From Melanocharis versteri (taxonomy: Eukaryota > Chordata > Aves > Passeriformes > Melanocharitidae), in the NCBI GenBank assembly GCA_013397845.1, contig VZTG01005247.1:1-64000 (forward strand): 64,000 nucleotides of DNA, read 5' to 3'. Made by a program: the position numbers and the translations under genes. Positions 32,076 through 45,174 of this stretch are shown piece after piece. Each line of letters opens with the position of its first letter. Position 1 is the stretch's first letter. Below the pieces are notes generated by a model. That model worked only from the letters and a program-made list of their open reading frames with translations. It ran no database searches and had not been told where the DNA came from.

Positions 32076-34705
32076 ACACTGCAGCATTTGAACCCAGCCA
32101 TTAACCTTTGCTCAGCAAACACTGGCAGCAGCATCCCTTTAAAATTCACACCTGTGACACTGGAATTGCTCATTTCTCTGCAGGAGCATGCTTGGAAAAA
32201 TGCTGGAAAATAAGGAATAATTTTCTCAACATTACCCACGTGAAACTGTTGGAAATGTAATTTCTTTCACTTAAAAAAAATTCTTCCACTTGTTTTTGCA
32301 AAGGTTTGGCACTGAAGTCCTGTTTCAGGTTTTGCCTTGTCCCAGGTGATTTCTTTCTGTCCCTTGCTCACATCCTCTTGGGATTGCACAAGATTTTGTA
32401 AAAATCTGCTTTTAAGCCAAGGTGGGAGAGTCCCTGGGTGCAGGAAAATGGAGGCCAGCACCCAGATTTTGTCTTGCTCCAGGGATGGTGCTGGGGCTGG
32501 AGGTCAGGTTGGCACTCTCTGGTCCCATGGCCAACCTGCTTCCCTGGGACCTGTCAGAAATCGCCTTCCCCAGCACCAGCAGGTAAAAGCCAGGCCAGGC
32601 TGGGCTGACAAAACCTGATGGGGACAGCACGTCCCTGTGGGTTGTGGCTGGCCATGGTTATCCCTGCAGGAAGAGCTCATCCCCGGGATTGGCACAGACC
32701 CACTGCTGGCTGGGTGCTCCACACTGCCTCCTTTTCCCGTGCACAGCTCCCGTGTCCGTCTGTCCCAGCTGGCACCACCCAGATCCCACCTGTCACTTGC
32801 ACAGGGAATGGGGCGGCTCCTTTTGGTAGCCCAGCCACCATCGGTGCCACTGCTCCAGCCCCGCTGATGGATTCCCCGTGCTAATCCGGGGAGCCAGGTG
32901 GAACTGCACATGGCTGAGCCAAGTGGTGCATATTTTAAGATGGTATCGAAGCTTTTGCATTTAACCATCACAGACTCGCAGAGGCAGCTGCGGGCGGGCA
33001 GGGCCAGGGGGCTGCTCCTCGTGGTCACAGCCCTACGGACCCGGGAGCGGCGGAGGGAGAGGAGGGGGCGAGGGAAGGCAGTGGATCAGGAAACCTTGGG
33101 TGACCTGGAGTCGCCAGGGTGGTTTTTCACCCCGGGTAGGTGGAACCGTGCAGGGCTGGGCTGGGCTGTGCTGGCTTCCCTGGGCACGAGGGAGCAGTGC
33201 TTTGGGAGCCCACAGCCAGGCTTGGCTTTGCTGTGTCCAGGGCCCAACAGAGAAAACGCTACCCCAGCGCGGCAGGGAAACAACAAATCCCTCATGGCAA
33301 AGCCACAAGATCCAGGAGGGGAGGGATGGCCCCTCCGGAGCGTCAGGGCTCGGGTACAGAGCCCAGGGTGTGTTTAACTGCTCTGTTTAAAGCACGACAT
33401 CCGAAGGAGAGAGCACCTTCTCCCCAGCCGCCTGCAGAGCCCTGTGTGTGCTGGTAATGCTCTATAAATACATTAGCAATAAATAATGGATAACCTGGAT
33501 GGGCATTAAAGTGTAAACAGGAGGTGAAGGGCTCTCTCCCATTACCGGTCCCCCGAGAGCCACGCGCATCCCTCTCTCCAAGTCCGGCTTGATGTTACTC
33601 CAACTGCAGAGCCCTTAGTCACAGCAGTGACAATATCATAGATCAGTGGCTCCAGAGTTGGGAAAAACAAGCCAAAAATAGTCCAGAGGGCAGAGTCTTC
33701 CTCCCGATGGCATGCTGGATTTGCCTGCATCAGCATTTTTGCCTGTGATGCTCCTCTGCCTGCACGGGCTGACCCTCCCAAGGAGTCAGAGTCCTCTCCG
33801 TGGCACTCTCCATCCCAGAAAGCTTGGGACTGCCCCTGGTTTTGGAAGTTTTATTCCCCTTGGACACACCCGAAGTGTTGAGCCGTGCCAGCTGGATATG
33901 GTCCCTGGAAGTCACTGCCCCGTGGCTGAAGGTGGCCCCATTCCCAAGCTGGGGGGGATTGTCTCCACCACCATGGTGACCGTGCCCACAGATGGTCCCA
34001 AGGGGTGGCATGGGCACCCACCTGATGTGCAGAGAGACAAGGAGGTTAAATGAATTTATGGATGTGACATGGGACCATCTGGGGAGGAGACTTGTGCTGA
34101 GAGTTGCAGCAGGGGGTCCTGTGCTGCTTCCACAGGGTCCTCACAACCCCAAATAAAAGCAAACCTTCCTGGCACCAGCTGTTAGTGATACATCCCAGGG
34201 TCCACCATCCTCCTGGTGAGGAGAACAGGGCTTGGAAAACAAGCTGGGTCCGAGCCCTTCTCCTCCTGCAGCCTTGCTCTGCCAGAGCTGGGCATTAATT
34301 CATCACCTGGCTGCAAACAGCTCAGGAGTGGCTCTGCTTCAGGAGAGAGGAAAGGGGTGAGCTCTTCATCTACCCAGCTTTCCCGGGAGCCTCACGCGGA
34401 GCCATGGACATGGGATTTGGGAGCTGTGCCAGCCGGGCTCAGGGTCAGGTACCGGCAAATCTGGTGTGTCACGGTCTGGTTGGGCTCCTTCCCTGCGAGG
34501 GGCTCTGGCAGTGAGCCTGGACAGCCAGCGTGTCCCAGGGCAGGCTGGCAGCCAGGCTGGGCTCGGCGGGGGATCCGTGGATGAGCCGGCAGCATTGGCT
34601 GGGAATGGGGCAGTCCCGAGGTTTTCCCCTTTCCGAGGGCTGGTGCTCAAGGTCTGGCTGCAGCTGGGGGCTGCTGACCTGGACACGCTCATGTCATGAT
34701 TCCTC
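32076..34705. other. Intergenic stretch without recognised genes
   Basis: No gene or transposon recognised. A short AT-rich segment near 33450-33520 ('aatgctctataaatacatta', 'gcaataaataatggataacc') stands out from the GC-rich surroundings and could be regulatory. Confidence 0.45.
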
Positions 34706-35252
34706 TGGATTCTCCCCCTCTACTCTGCCCTTGTGAGACCCTGCCTGGAGTCTTGTGCACAGTTCTGGTGCCCCAGCACAGGAGTGAGGACATGGAAGTG
34801 TTGGAGCAAGTCCAGAGGAGGCCACAGAGTTAAAAAGGGGAGTGGAGCACCTCCCCTGTGGATACAGGCTGGGAGGGTTGGGGCTGTTCAGCCTGGAGAA
34901 GAGAAGCTTGTGTGGAGACCTCACGGCACCTTCCAGGGTCTAAAGGGAAGCTGGAGAGCGACTCTCCATCAGGAGCTGGAGTGACAGCCCAAAGGGGAAT
35001 GCCTTTAAACTGCCAGAGAGGAGAAGAAATTCTGGCGTGAGGAAGTAATTCCCCCCTGTGAGGGTGGGGAGGCCCTGGCACAGGGTGCCCAGAGAAGCTG
35101 TGGCTGCCCCTGGATCCCTGTCAGTGTCCAAGGCCAGGCTGGACTCTTGGAGCAGCCTGGGACAGTGGAAGGTGTCCCTGCCCATGGCAGGGGTGGCACT
35201 GGAGGAGCTTGAAGGTCCCTCCCAGCCCAGACCATTCTAGCATTCTGTGAGT
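34706..35252 (+). mobile_element. Long CR1 LINE fragment with 3' end
   Basis: 'actctgcccttgtgagaccc', 'ttctggtgccccagcacagg', 'gagcaagtccagaggaggcc', 'ttcagcctggagaagagaag', 'ccctggcacagggtgcccag' and, at the end, 'ccagaccattctagcattct'. About 545 bp, plus orientation; includes sequence from the 3' end of the CR1 reverse-transcriptase ORF region. Confidence 0.93.
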
Positions 35253-38200
35253 TGTGTATTTGAGCTGCTAAAAGCAGAAGAAAAACATCCCCATAACATT
35301 TCATGTTTGTTTTATTTCCTGGATCTCCCCCAGCCACCTCCAAAACGGCAAGAGTGTATCTGTTTAATAAGACAACATAGGCCATGAAGATACGTTCCAA
35401 AAGGATAATAAATGGGATTGCTGGAGTGCAGGGAACAGGCACCTCTGTCCATCACTGATTCCCCCTCTCCTACCCTCCTCCCTGAGCCCTTCAGGCCTGT
35501 TTATCTTCCCGCATTTCTTTGGAGAGCTGTTACTCTCTGCTTTTCAGGGTGTCAAATGCACTTGCAGAGTATAAGGTGTGGGTTGGAAGCCGCGTTAGTG
35601 ATGTGGAGAGGGTGAGCAGGATGGTGGTGGAGCCGGGGTGGGGAGCTGACCTTCCCCCAGACCCCGCTCGGGGCTCAGCCTTATTCCCAGGTGGTGGCTG
35701 ATGCAAAGCTGCTCGAGCATCCCAAATTCTCCAGTCGAGTGGAAGCCAAGGGGGTGATGCAATCAGAGAGCAGGCAGCTGACGGGCTGCTGAGCTCCCTC
35801 CGCAGCTCCAGCATGTGCTTCCCTGGGTATTTTTCATGGCCAGCCAGCTGAGCTCGTGTTACTACGCTGAGCAAATGAAAAAGTATAAATTTCCCCAAGC
35901 TTGGAACTGGGGGAGGGTCACAATTACTCACACTGGAGCTGACAATTAATAATGGAGATCTGACAGATTACACGCTCACCTGGGATAGTGCACAGCACCT
36001 GGAGAATATTAAATTAATGCTCACAGACACCCTGAGCTTGGAGCTGTGAAGTCCTGGTTTTGATGCCTCATGGCAGAGCTGAACTCAGAGCTCCTTCTGT
36101 GGGCATGGTGAAGGCAGGACGGAGAATTCCTCAGGGAATTTCTGTCCTCCAGCTGCTGAAAAACTGTGATAGGACCTGGTTTTGCATTATTCAGGTGACA
36201 TAAATCATCTCCTGAGTCTAGAGGGGGAAAAAAGGGCAGTAATGGCCTTGCTGAGTCTCCTTTTTGCAGAAGGTGCCTGGGGGTGACCCTCACCAGTCCC
36301 AGTCCAGCTTTGGACAGGGACTGGCCAAATTGTCTCTTGGGAGACGAGGAGAGCCCAGAGTAAGACCTCTGCAAAGAAGAGCACGAGACCAGGGTGTCCC
36401 ACGGTCCCCAGAAACCCTACATTACAGCTCAGCCTTGTTCCCTCATTCCCACGGGCAACAGCACGCTGATGGGTTCTGGGTCTGCCTGGGGTTTGGTGGG
36501 AGGATGTGTGTGCAGCATCCAGCAGCTCCTCTGCAGGGAACCTGGCCCCAGCAGGGGAGCTTTAGGGTGAATTCTTCCTGAATCTCTGAAGAACTGAAAA
36601 CCCTCTGTGCATTGGTGACGATTTCTGAGTCACAGCAGAGCTCATTGCAGTGTTTCAGAGTCCTGCCTGCAGAAGGGATGCTCAGGGGGAGAAGCAGAGG
36701 CCAGTGCTCAGCAGGATTATAAATAACTTGCTGTGGGGACCTTCCACCTTCCCTTCTATGGCACGGTCGTAAATACTGAGCTTTGGGAAGCACCGGTGCA
36801 TTAGTGAGGGCTGTAAAGCACCGGGGGCCTTGGCTGGGCACTGCTGACTGAAACAGCAGCAAAAACCCAGGGAGAAAAATGCATCCCATTTTCTTTTATG
36901 AGCCACAGCAATCTGCCAGCCCAAAGTGCACTTCAGGAGATTCACAAACTAGAGCCCAAAACAGGCAAAAGACCTCCGAGGCTTCCTGAGGCTGGGCTAG
37001 GGCAGAGCCTTGGATCCTCTCCCTGTGCTGCTCTTCACGCCGTGCATCCAGGCAGGGTGGGCTTTCCTCTGCCACCACGGGCAGGGCAGCACAGGTGGCA
37101 CCTGAGCAAAATGCTGCAGCCAGAAGTCTTGCAGAAGAAAATGCAGATGAGAGAGGTGATAACATCTGCTAAATGATCCTTCTCTGATTGCTGTTTTATG
37201 GTTGCTTAATGGCAGGCGTATAAAACCCCAACAAGCTTCATCAAGGTTGCAGTGAAACTTGTGAGAAGCAAAGGGCTGCTCTGAGGCTGCTGCGTGGGAG
37301 GGGGGGAAAGGAGAGCCCCCAGCCTCCGACTTTTCAAAGGCATTTTCTGAGTCACCTTCCCGGGGGACCTCTCTGCTGCTGCCCTGGGAGCTGAGGGAGG
37401 CGTCACCTGCGCAGGGTCCCTGCACCAGGGAGGGCAGGTACCCCTCAGCAGCCCCCAAATAGCTCCCCAAATGCTGGGCTTACAACAGGGCTTTTTCAAA
37501 AAAACTGCTACATGGAGAAGGATTTAGGGGTGAACGAGCCTGATGTGGTCCTGTCCAGAGTTATTATTAATTTCACAGCTGCTGGAAGTGCTTGACTCTG
37601 GTGATGCACCAAGGGCGTGAGACCAGCTGGCCCAGGAGCAGAGCCAGCTCTGTTGCCAGCATCCATCCTCAGCTGGAGGCTGGTGCACGCAGGGAATGGC
37701 AGCAGGGAAGCCACGTCCCTGTGCTGGCTGTTAGGGACACATGGCTGTCCCTGGTGTCGTGTTCCGGGCAGGGAATTGTTTGGCCTCAGGCAGCCCTGCT
37801 CCTCTCCCAGCCATCACCACCTCTCCAGGCTGGAAGATGCTCCTTGGCACCTTCTCCTTGGGCTGCTGTAAGGATGGGGGTGGGAAGCAGCTCTTTCTGC
37901 ACGAGGAATCTGCCCAACCCCTGTTGTCCAGGCCTGTCCCATCCATCTGCCCTGGAGAAAAGGTTTTTTCCAGGTACCAGGGTGTCAGGTCCTGCTCAAA
38001 GCAATGATCTCTGTCCTCTCTGTTGAGGAAGCGTCTCCCTCCTCTCCAGCACTGACCCATGTTAGTCCTTCACCCTCTCTCCAGAGCATCCCTCTCCCAC
38101 CCTGCCACGTTCCCCACTGTTCCCAGGGCTGGAAGGAGTCGCTCATCCATAGGGACTCTGGGACACGGTCCCCAGAGGCAGCCCTGGTGAGTTGTTTCCG

Positions 38201-40389
38201 CCTGGCACCAGTGATGGCCCAGCTGTGGTGGCTCTTGTTTACTGGTCTGAGGCCTGCAAAAGATTAGGAGAAAACAGATGGCTCCTAATTGGCAGTGCCA
38301 GCTGACTTCCTGCTCTCCAGATAAACCATTAAATTAAGGCTTAAATCAAACTTTGTACAAGTTAGGAGGCTGCTTGTAATTATTTCAAAATCTAGACAGA
38401 TTTAAGGGCCTGGATTAAGGCTCTGTTTACTGTAATGAATGAAAAATGCCTGCTCTGTCCTGTAAGGCTGAGCAGCAAAGGGTTGAAGTGCTGGAAATGG
38501 GATCAGCAAAATCCTCAGGCTCTGATGACCAAAGTTTTGGGGAAAAGCAAGACTTCGTGGACTTTGGCCAGGCTTTTCTGTGAGAGTGGACCTGTGATGG
38601 GGCTGCTGAGGAGCACAGAGCTCACTCTGGGACATAGTGACACCACCAGGAGGCTCTGGACATCCACGGGGAGTCACAACGTGGTTCAGGGCTGAGCAAA
38701 GTCTTGGGATAATTTTAATTGAAGCTGAATGCAGCTCAGTTAAGATAAACAAAATTTAATAAGCTGACCAGCTAAGGCTGATTAAAAGGGAGCGATGCCT
38801 CTGGATCTCCCGTAAGCATCTCTCACTGGAGAAGTGTGGATTGGCAGCTGCTCCAAGGATGTGCAGAAGCATAAGCCCATGTGTTTGGAAAATACCAGTG
38901 TCACCTGTGATCCCTTAAAAATTCTCCAGGAAGTGAGAGATTTTTGTCGTCTGTCCTAAAAAACCAACATGATTGCAACTCTGACTAAAGAAGTCTGAAA
39001 CTTCTCCAGCTCTCAACCCATCCAAGTAGGGCAATTCCACCTGAAATCCACTGAGAAATTGCTGTGTTTTACTAAAACTTTGTTTGGAGGACAACATTTA
39101 ACCTCTGCAGGAGTCAGTTCCTCAGCTGAGTGTCCTGGCACTGAGGGGATCAGGGTCATTTGGAGTGCAGTTGCAGGCAGACAATTCCCAGGAGACTGGG
39201 AGGGAAAAGAAAACATCTATCATGGCACTTGGGATGAAAAAGAAATTGGCATGGCTGGATGTGGGAAAAATGGAAATAATGGTAGTGTTCACCTGAGAGA
39301 GAGGGTCTGGGCCGTGGGCAAGGCCTGTGGAGAGGGAAGGGGCATGGGCTCATATCCTAAGGGTCCTGTGTCCTGATGAGTGCTGGGTGGGATGATGACT
39401 TTGTCTCTGTTGGTGATGCTCTAGCTCATGGTGTCCCACTTTGTGCCCAGCCCGTTTCCAAGGCTGATCCACAGATGCTCCACTGCAGGAAAAGAGCTGA
39501 TACATTTCTGTGCATTGCCAGGGAGGGTGGTAAAACCCCACGCGTGGGCACTGAGTCCTTGATAATTTCCTAGCAACCTAGAAAAGTATTGATTGTGCCA
39601 AGCAGCACATTCATGCTTCATCTCAGAGTGAAAAATTCGGTGCTGCCATGCAGTAAATTCAGCAAAGCATTCACAATTAATGCACGGTTCCTGGCCATGC
39701 CTTTTGGATAGGCTGCCAGGACTGATTGATGATTGGAATTCTGCTAACTGCTTTAAGGAGCAAATTAAGGAGCAAGTTAAAATATCTGTGCTTTGGGCAT
39801 GGAAAAACAACCTCAGTGAGTAAGCCGGAAGATCACATTAGTCTAGACAGGCCTTTCAGCTGCCTCTAAAGGAGCTCCATCTTCATCCATCTCTGGTCAG
39901 CCCCACAGAAAAGGAACATCCACGGGCATGTGCAAAGGGTCAATTCTTGCTCCCATAGGAGGATTTTTAGTGAAGTGGAAGCTGGAGGTGCACCAGACCT
40001 CACAGCAACAGCTAAATGCCTTGGAAAACAAATGGCTCAAGGAAAGATTGCCTGTTAAATGGAACAGCAAATACCAGTATCAATATCCATGGGAGGGTTT
40101 GTGATCCCTTCTTCCTTCCCGTGCAGGAAAGGAAGTCAGGTGGAACAGCTGCTATAAAGGAGGAGGGAAATGTGGAGGCTTAAGGAGCAAGATCCCTTCA
40201 GGAAACACCTCTGGAAGAGGGAAGATGAACAGGGCTTTGTACATAGCAGACAGGCAAAAGGCTGGGCAGGGGTAGAGGTGCCTCATTCGCAGCTGGATCA
40301 GGCAACAGAGGACTTTGCCAGCCCCATCTCCTGGGACCCAGCTCTCCTCAAGAAACTCTCCCAACTCTGCAGGAGCTGCAGCCAGTGGG
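35253..40389. other. Intergenic stretch without recognised genes
   Basis: 5 kb of mixed composition. No coding exon, RNA gene or transposon could be supported. AT-rich pockets lie near 35930-36020 and 38290-38410. Confidence 0.5.
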
Positions 40390-40535
40390 TAAAAACCGAG
40401 AGAGTGGAAATTCAGGCTGGATATTAGGAAGAAATTCTTTACTGTGAGGGTGGTGAGATACTGGAACAGGTTGCTCAGAGAGGTTGTGGACCTGGGTAAG
40501 ACCTTGATCAAGCTGGTCTGGTGGGAGGTGTCCCT
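40390..40535 (+). mobile_element. CR1 LINE 3' region fragment
   Basis: 'ggctggatattaggaagaaa', 'ttctttactgtgagggtggt', 'gagatactggaacaggttgc' and 'tcagagaggttgtggacctg' match the CR1 3' UTR, plus orientation. The terminal part is lost. Confidence 0.9.
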
Positions 40536-41149
40536 GCTTTTGAGCAGCGACCAAGAGGGGCTCACTCAGCCTGTTTATATATTCCAAAGGCTTTGCTGCT
40601 ATTCCCGTTTCACTTTGACAATGGCCACGTTCAGCTGGATGGCAAATCCAAGAGGGGAAGCTGTGTAACCCCAGCACAGTGAGGTGTCTCTGCCAGAAAA
40701 GCAGACAAAGGTTGTTTAAGGAGCAAAGGAGCGCAGAAAATCCCGGTAGCATTGCAGAGCGTGCACAGAAAGGGCTCTGAGAGCCCACTGAAAATCAAGT
40801 GGCATTAAGGCATGAATAAGCAACTGAGGGGAAAAAAGAGGCCTGCCTATTATAAAGAGGGATGAGGAGGAAGGGAGCAATTCGCTGTGGGAATGAAAGT
40901 GCTGCATCAGCCTGATGGCTCCAGCAGCAGCCGGAGGGATTGATCTGCGTGCTCGCTGGGAAATGTGCCACCACCCCAAAGGATGGCTCCTCAGTGCTTC
41001 CCTGGGCACAACCCCCTCCCGGAGCTCTGGGCATGCAGAAATGCCAGGTGCAGAACACCTCTCTGGGCAGGATGGTAGGAACAGCCCCCTCTGCAGAGAG
41101 GATCCTCTACACAGGGTGGGAGGTGCTGTGTCGGCCTCTTTGTTAAACT

Positions 41150-41468
41150 GCCTGGGCCTAGGTTGGAAGAGACCGTAAAAATCATCTTGTTCCACCCTCT
41201 GCCATGGGCAAAGGACACCTTCCATTATCCCAGGTTGCTCCAAGCCTGTGCCAGGGCCTACTCTCCCTCACAGCCAAGAATTCCTTCCCAATATCCCATC
41301 TATCCCTGCCCTCTGGCAGTGAGAAGCCATTCCCTGCGTCCTGTCCCTCCATCCCTTGTCCCCAGTCCCTCTCCAGCTCTCCTGGAGCCCCTTTAGGCAC
41401 TGGAAGGTGCTCTGAGGTCTCCTTGGAGCCTTCTCCTCTCCGGGTGAACACCCCCAGCTCTCTCAGAT
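41150..41468 (-). mobile_element. CR1 LINE fragment
   Basis: Starts 'taggttggaagagaccgtaa', continues through 'ggacaccttccattatccca', 'agaagccattccctgcgtcc', 'cctctccagctctcctggag' and 'ttctcctctccgggtgaaca'. Minus orientation, about 320 bp. Confidence 0.92.
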
Positions 41469-43286
41469 ACCCAAGGCAGGGATAGTGAGGGGGAAGAAGG
41501 AGCAGGTAACTGGATTGAAAGAATTTACAGCTCCTGCACAAAAATGGGTGGAAAACCCCTTTGGGGTCAGGAGAGGAAATGCAGGGATGATTGCACTTGG
41601 CTTTGCTGCTGGTGATGTGGGAAGGTGACCCTGCTGCCAGGCACTGCAGAGTTAAACAACTTTCCTGGCTTGTGACATAGAAATATGATCAATCTGGGGG
41701 AAAGCTGTACTTTTACAGCCTTAACATTGTGGCGTGACATTCTGGAGCTTCAGTATTCCCCTGGCAGAGCACTGGGTAAATGCCACTGCTGGTAAAGTCT
41801 GATGACCTCTCTGGAAATTCAGGGGCAGTTGTACGGTCTTGGAGGAGGATTTTGAGAGCCTCATCCCCTGCAGCAAAAGGCCCAAATTCTGACCACTACA
41901 TACTGAATAGCAACTGTGTTCCAGTGCTTCCAGCTGACTGCTACAATTCCCTGAACACCGTGGATGTCAAACAGCAGAGCATGGTCGTGATCTGTTGCTG
42001 TACAGAATTAGTAGTGCACAAAGAAAGAGCTGGGAAAATGCTTCAGCATTAAAGAAAGGGAATAAACCTGCTCAGTGTCTGGTGTGCACGTGGAGAGACA
42101 CAGAGTGTGCCCCAGGTGCCGGGGAAGTTAAATTTGTTAGCAGCCATGACTTGTTAAATGAATTTCCCTGAATTATCTGTCAGGAGCTGACTGCAACTTC
42201 GTTATCTTTGCTCATGACATGGGATTATTGCCAAGTTATTTCGTGCTCCGTTGACGGCTGTGGAGCTGTCAGAGCTTTCCTTGCGAAGGATCACAAGCGT
42301 GAAGCTGGAAGCTGCTTCCAGTGACCCCTGGCTCCTCCCTGGCTCAGTGACAGTCCCACAGCAGAGGGGATTGCTTGCTGTGGACCCCAGTGAGTGGGAC
42401 AGCTACTGCTTCAGCACAGATTTCTTCCTGACAGATGCATTAGGGACATTGTGGAGGATGTAAAGATGTAACTACTTACTGGCAGAAAAAGTGAAAAGTG
42501 AAAACAAAGAAAAGGCATCTTTGGGTTGTCTTTATACCTCCAGGAGTTTAGGCAGTAGAAATAAGAGTATCTAGGTGGGAATTCTCTCCCAGGGACATCC
42601 CATGGCATGGTGGCTCAGGTGTACACCCCAGAGTATCCTCCTTTCCATTTGTGGTTCAGGGGTACTGCAGCAGCCAGTCTGCCTTTTCAATGGCTTGAAA
42701 ATCCTTGTGTGCCAGTTCCTGGGTAAGTCCATCCCCAGAGCCTAGGTCACCATTTCTGCTTGGAAACCCTAACAGTGACCCTCACCCTTCGCTGAAAACA
42801 GCAGAGATGATGGATGTCTTTGCTGACTGCATCCCTCACCACCAGCTGTCCAGGATTTTGGGAAGGAATGAGCTTTGTTCACCAAGGCAGAGTGTGTAAC
42901 CCTGTGTGGGAGTATTGGAGTTCTTGTCCCCTCAGTTCGGCTCCTCTGGAGTCCACAGCAACATTAATCACACTCTGACCAGCTGCTGGAGGGTTTGTTT
43001 TAAATCTCCCCAGACAGCTCTGGCTCTGCAGAGAGTTCATTAAACATGAGCACTTTCTGTCCTGAGAGAGAATTAAATGAGTTAACACATCTTAACGAGG
43101 AACTTAAGTGCTGGGTAATGGAAATAACAGTGAGCACTGTGGGGTTGGATGCACAGATGGGGCGCAGGGGACTCATTGGGAAGTGCCCAGAGAGCTGGCT
43201 CCTGCCAGAAAATGTCCCTGGAATGGGGATGATGTACAGTGCTCTGCCTGAAGAGCTGCACTGGGGTGGCCCTTCTGGGAGAGAAA
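41469..43286. other. Intergenic stretch without recognised genes
   Basis: No gene, RNA or transposon identified. Confidence 0.5.
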
Positions 43287-43530
43287 TCATGGAATCAGAG
43301 ACTGGTTAGGGCTGGGAGGCACCTTAAAGCTCCTCCAGTCCCACCTCCTGCCACAGGCAGGGACACCTTTCGCTGTCCCGGGTTGCTCCAAGCTCTGTCC
43401 AAACTGGCCTTGGACACTTCAGAGATGAGGCAGCCACAGCTTCTCTGGGCACCCTGTGCCAGGGCCTCCCCACCCCACAGGGTACAATTCTTTCCCAATA
43501 TCCCGCCTAACCCTGCTCTCTGGGATCTCA
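43287..43530 (-). mobile_element. CR1 LINE 3' fragment
   Basis: 'atcatggaatcagagactgg', 'ctgccacaggcagggacacc', 'ggttgctccaagctctgtcc', 'cagccacagcttctctgggc' and 'caattctttcccaatatccc'. Minus orientation. Confidence 0.9.
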
Positions 43531-43909
43531 CATCCAAAGGCAGTTGGCTACACAACACAGTGTGACAGGCACTTGGGTGCAGGAGTTACACGTTTGCTGT
43601 GTGCTGCTGACGGAAAAGGTGGGGAAGGAGGAAGGTGGGCAAAGGGAAAGATAAAGCAGGTGGCCAGAGACTGGAAATGCAAGCAGGAAAAATCAAAGGA
43701 CATGCTGAGATTATGGATGGCCACAGAAACAGGACTGTCCCCTTGGAAGGCAATTAACACTTGAGATACTTTGATGTTACTTGGTCCTATATTTAATCTA
43801 AAGTTAACAAAGCTTAGCAAGGAAGATGCTGGGCTTTGGAGGAGCTGCTGCTACAGCCCCGACAGCGACAGGAGAGCTGGAGCTATGGCCCCCAAACTGG
43901 GGGGCTGTG

Positions 43910-45172
43910 AGGGGAATGGGGCTGAGGGAGTGAGAGAATGAGGCAGAGGGAGTGAGGAATGAGGGGCTGAGAGTGTGAGGGAATGGGGCTGAGGGAGGGA
44001 GGAATGAGGGGCTGAGGGTGTGAGGGCATGGGGCTGAGGGAGTGAGGGAATGGAGCTGAGGGTGTGAGGGAATGGAGCTGAGGGTGTGAGGGAATGGAGC
44101 TGAGGGTGTGAGGGAATGGAGCTGAGGGTGTGAGGGAATGGAGCTGAGGGTGTGAGGGAATGGAGCTGAGGGTGTGAGGGAATGGAGCTGAGGGTGTGAG
44201 GGAATGGAGCTGAGGGTGTGAGGGAATGGAGCTGAGGGTGTGAGGGAATGGAGCTGAGGGTGTGAGGGAATGGAGCTGAGGGTGTGAGGGAATGGAGCTG
44301 AGGGTGTGAGGGAATGGAGCTGAGGGTGTGAGGGAATGGAGCTGAGGGTGTGAGGGAATGGAGCTGAGGGTGTGAGGGAATGGAGCTGAGGGTGTGAGGG
44401 AATGGAGCTGAGGGTGTGAGGGAATGGAGCTGAGGGTGTGAGGGAATGGAGCTGAGGGTGTGAGGGAATGGAGCTGAGGGTGTGAGGGAATGGAGCTGAG
44501 GGTGTGAGGGAATGGAGCTGAGGGTGTGAGGGAATGGAGCTGAGGGTGTGAGGGAATGGAGCTGAGGGTGTGAGGGAATGGAGCTGAGGGTGTGAGGGAA
44601 TGGAGCTGAGGGTGTGAGGGAATGGAGCTGAGGGTGTGAGGGAATGGAGCTGAGGGTGTGAGGGAATGGAGCTGAGGGTGTGAGGGAATGGAGCTGAGGG
44701 TGTGAGGGAATGGAGCTGAGGGTGTGAGGGAATGGAGCTGAGGGTGTGAGGGAATGGAGCTGAGGGTGTGAGGGAATGGAGCTGAGGGTGTGAGGGAATG
44801 GAGCTGAGGGTGTGAGGGAATGGAGCTGAGGGTGTGAGGGAATGGAGCTGAGGGTGTGAGGGAATGGAGCTGAGGGTGTGAGGGAATGGAGCTGAGGGTG
44901 TGAGGGAATGGAGCTGAGGGTGTGAGGGAATGGAGCTGAGGGTGTGAGGGAATGGAGCTGAGGGTGTGAGGGAATGGAGCTGAGGGTGTGAGGGAATGGA
45001 GCTGAGGGTGTGAGGGAATGGAGCTGAGGGTGTGAGGGAATGGAGCTGAGGGTGTGAGGGAATGGAGCTGAGGGTGTGAGGGAATGGAGCTGAGGGTGTG
45101 AGGGAATGGAGCTGAGGGTGTGAGGGAATGGGGCTGAGGGAGGGAGGAATGAGGGGCTGAGGGAGTGCAACT
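43910..45172. repeat. 22-bp G-rich minisatellite, 49 apparently identical units plus degenerate flanks
   Basis: Unit 'gagctgagggtgtgagggaa' plus 'tg' repeats without a visible change from 44053 to 45130, which is 1078 bases or exactly 49 units. Flanking units at 43910-44052 and 45131-45172 vary ('gggctgagggagtgagagaa', 'gggagggaggaatgaggggc'). Because 22 is not a multiple of 3 and the unit has no stop on the minus strand, minus-strand frames stay open for over 430 codons with a 22-residue periodicity (FPHTLSSIPSHPQLHSLTPS then AP). This is not a gene. Confidence 0.97.
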
Positions 45173-45174
45173 TT

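Noticed and set aside
44053..45130. CRISPR-like array
   Set aside because: The units are contiguous with no spacers and the genome is a bird; it is a minisatellite.
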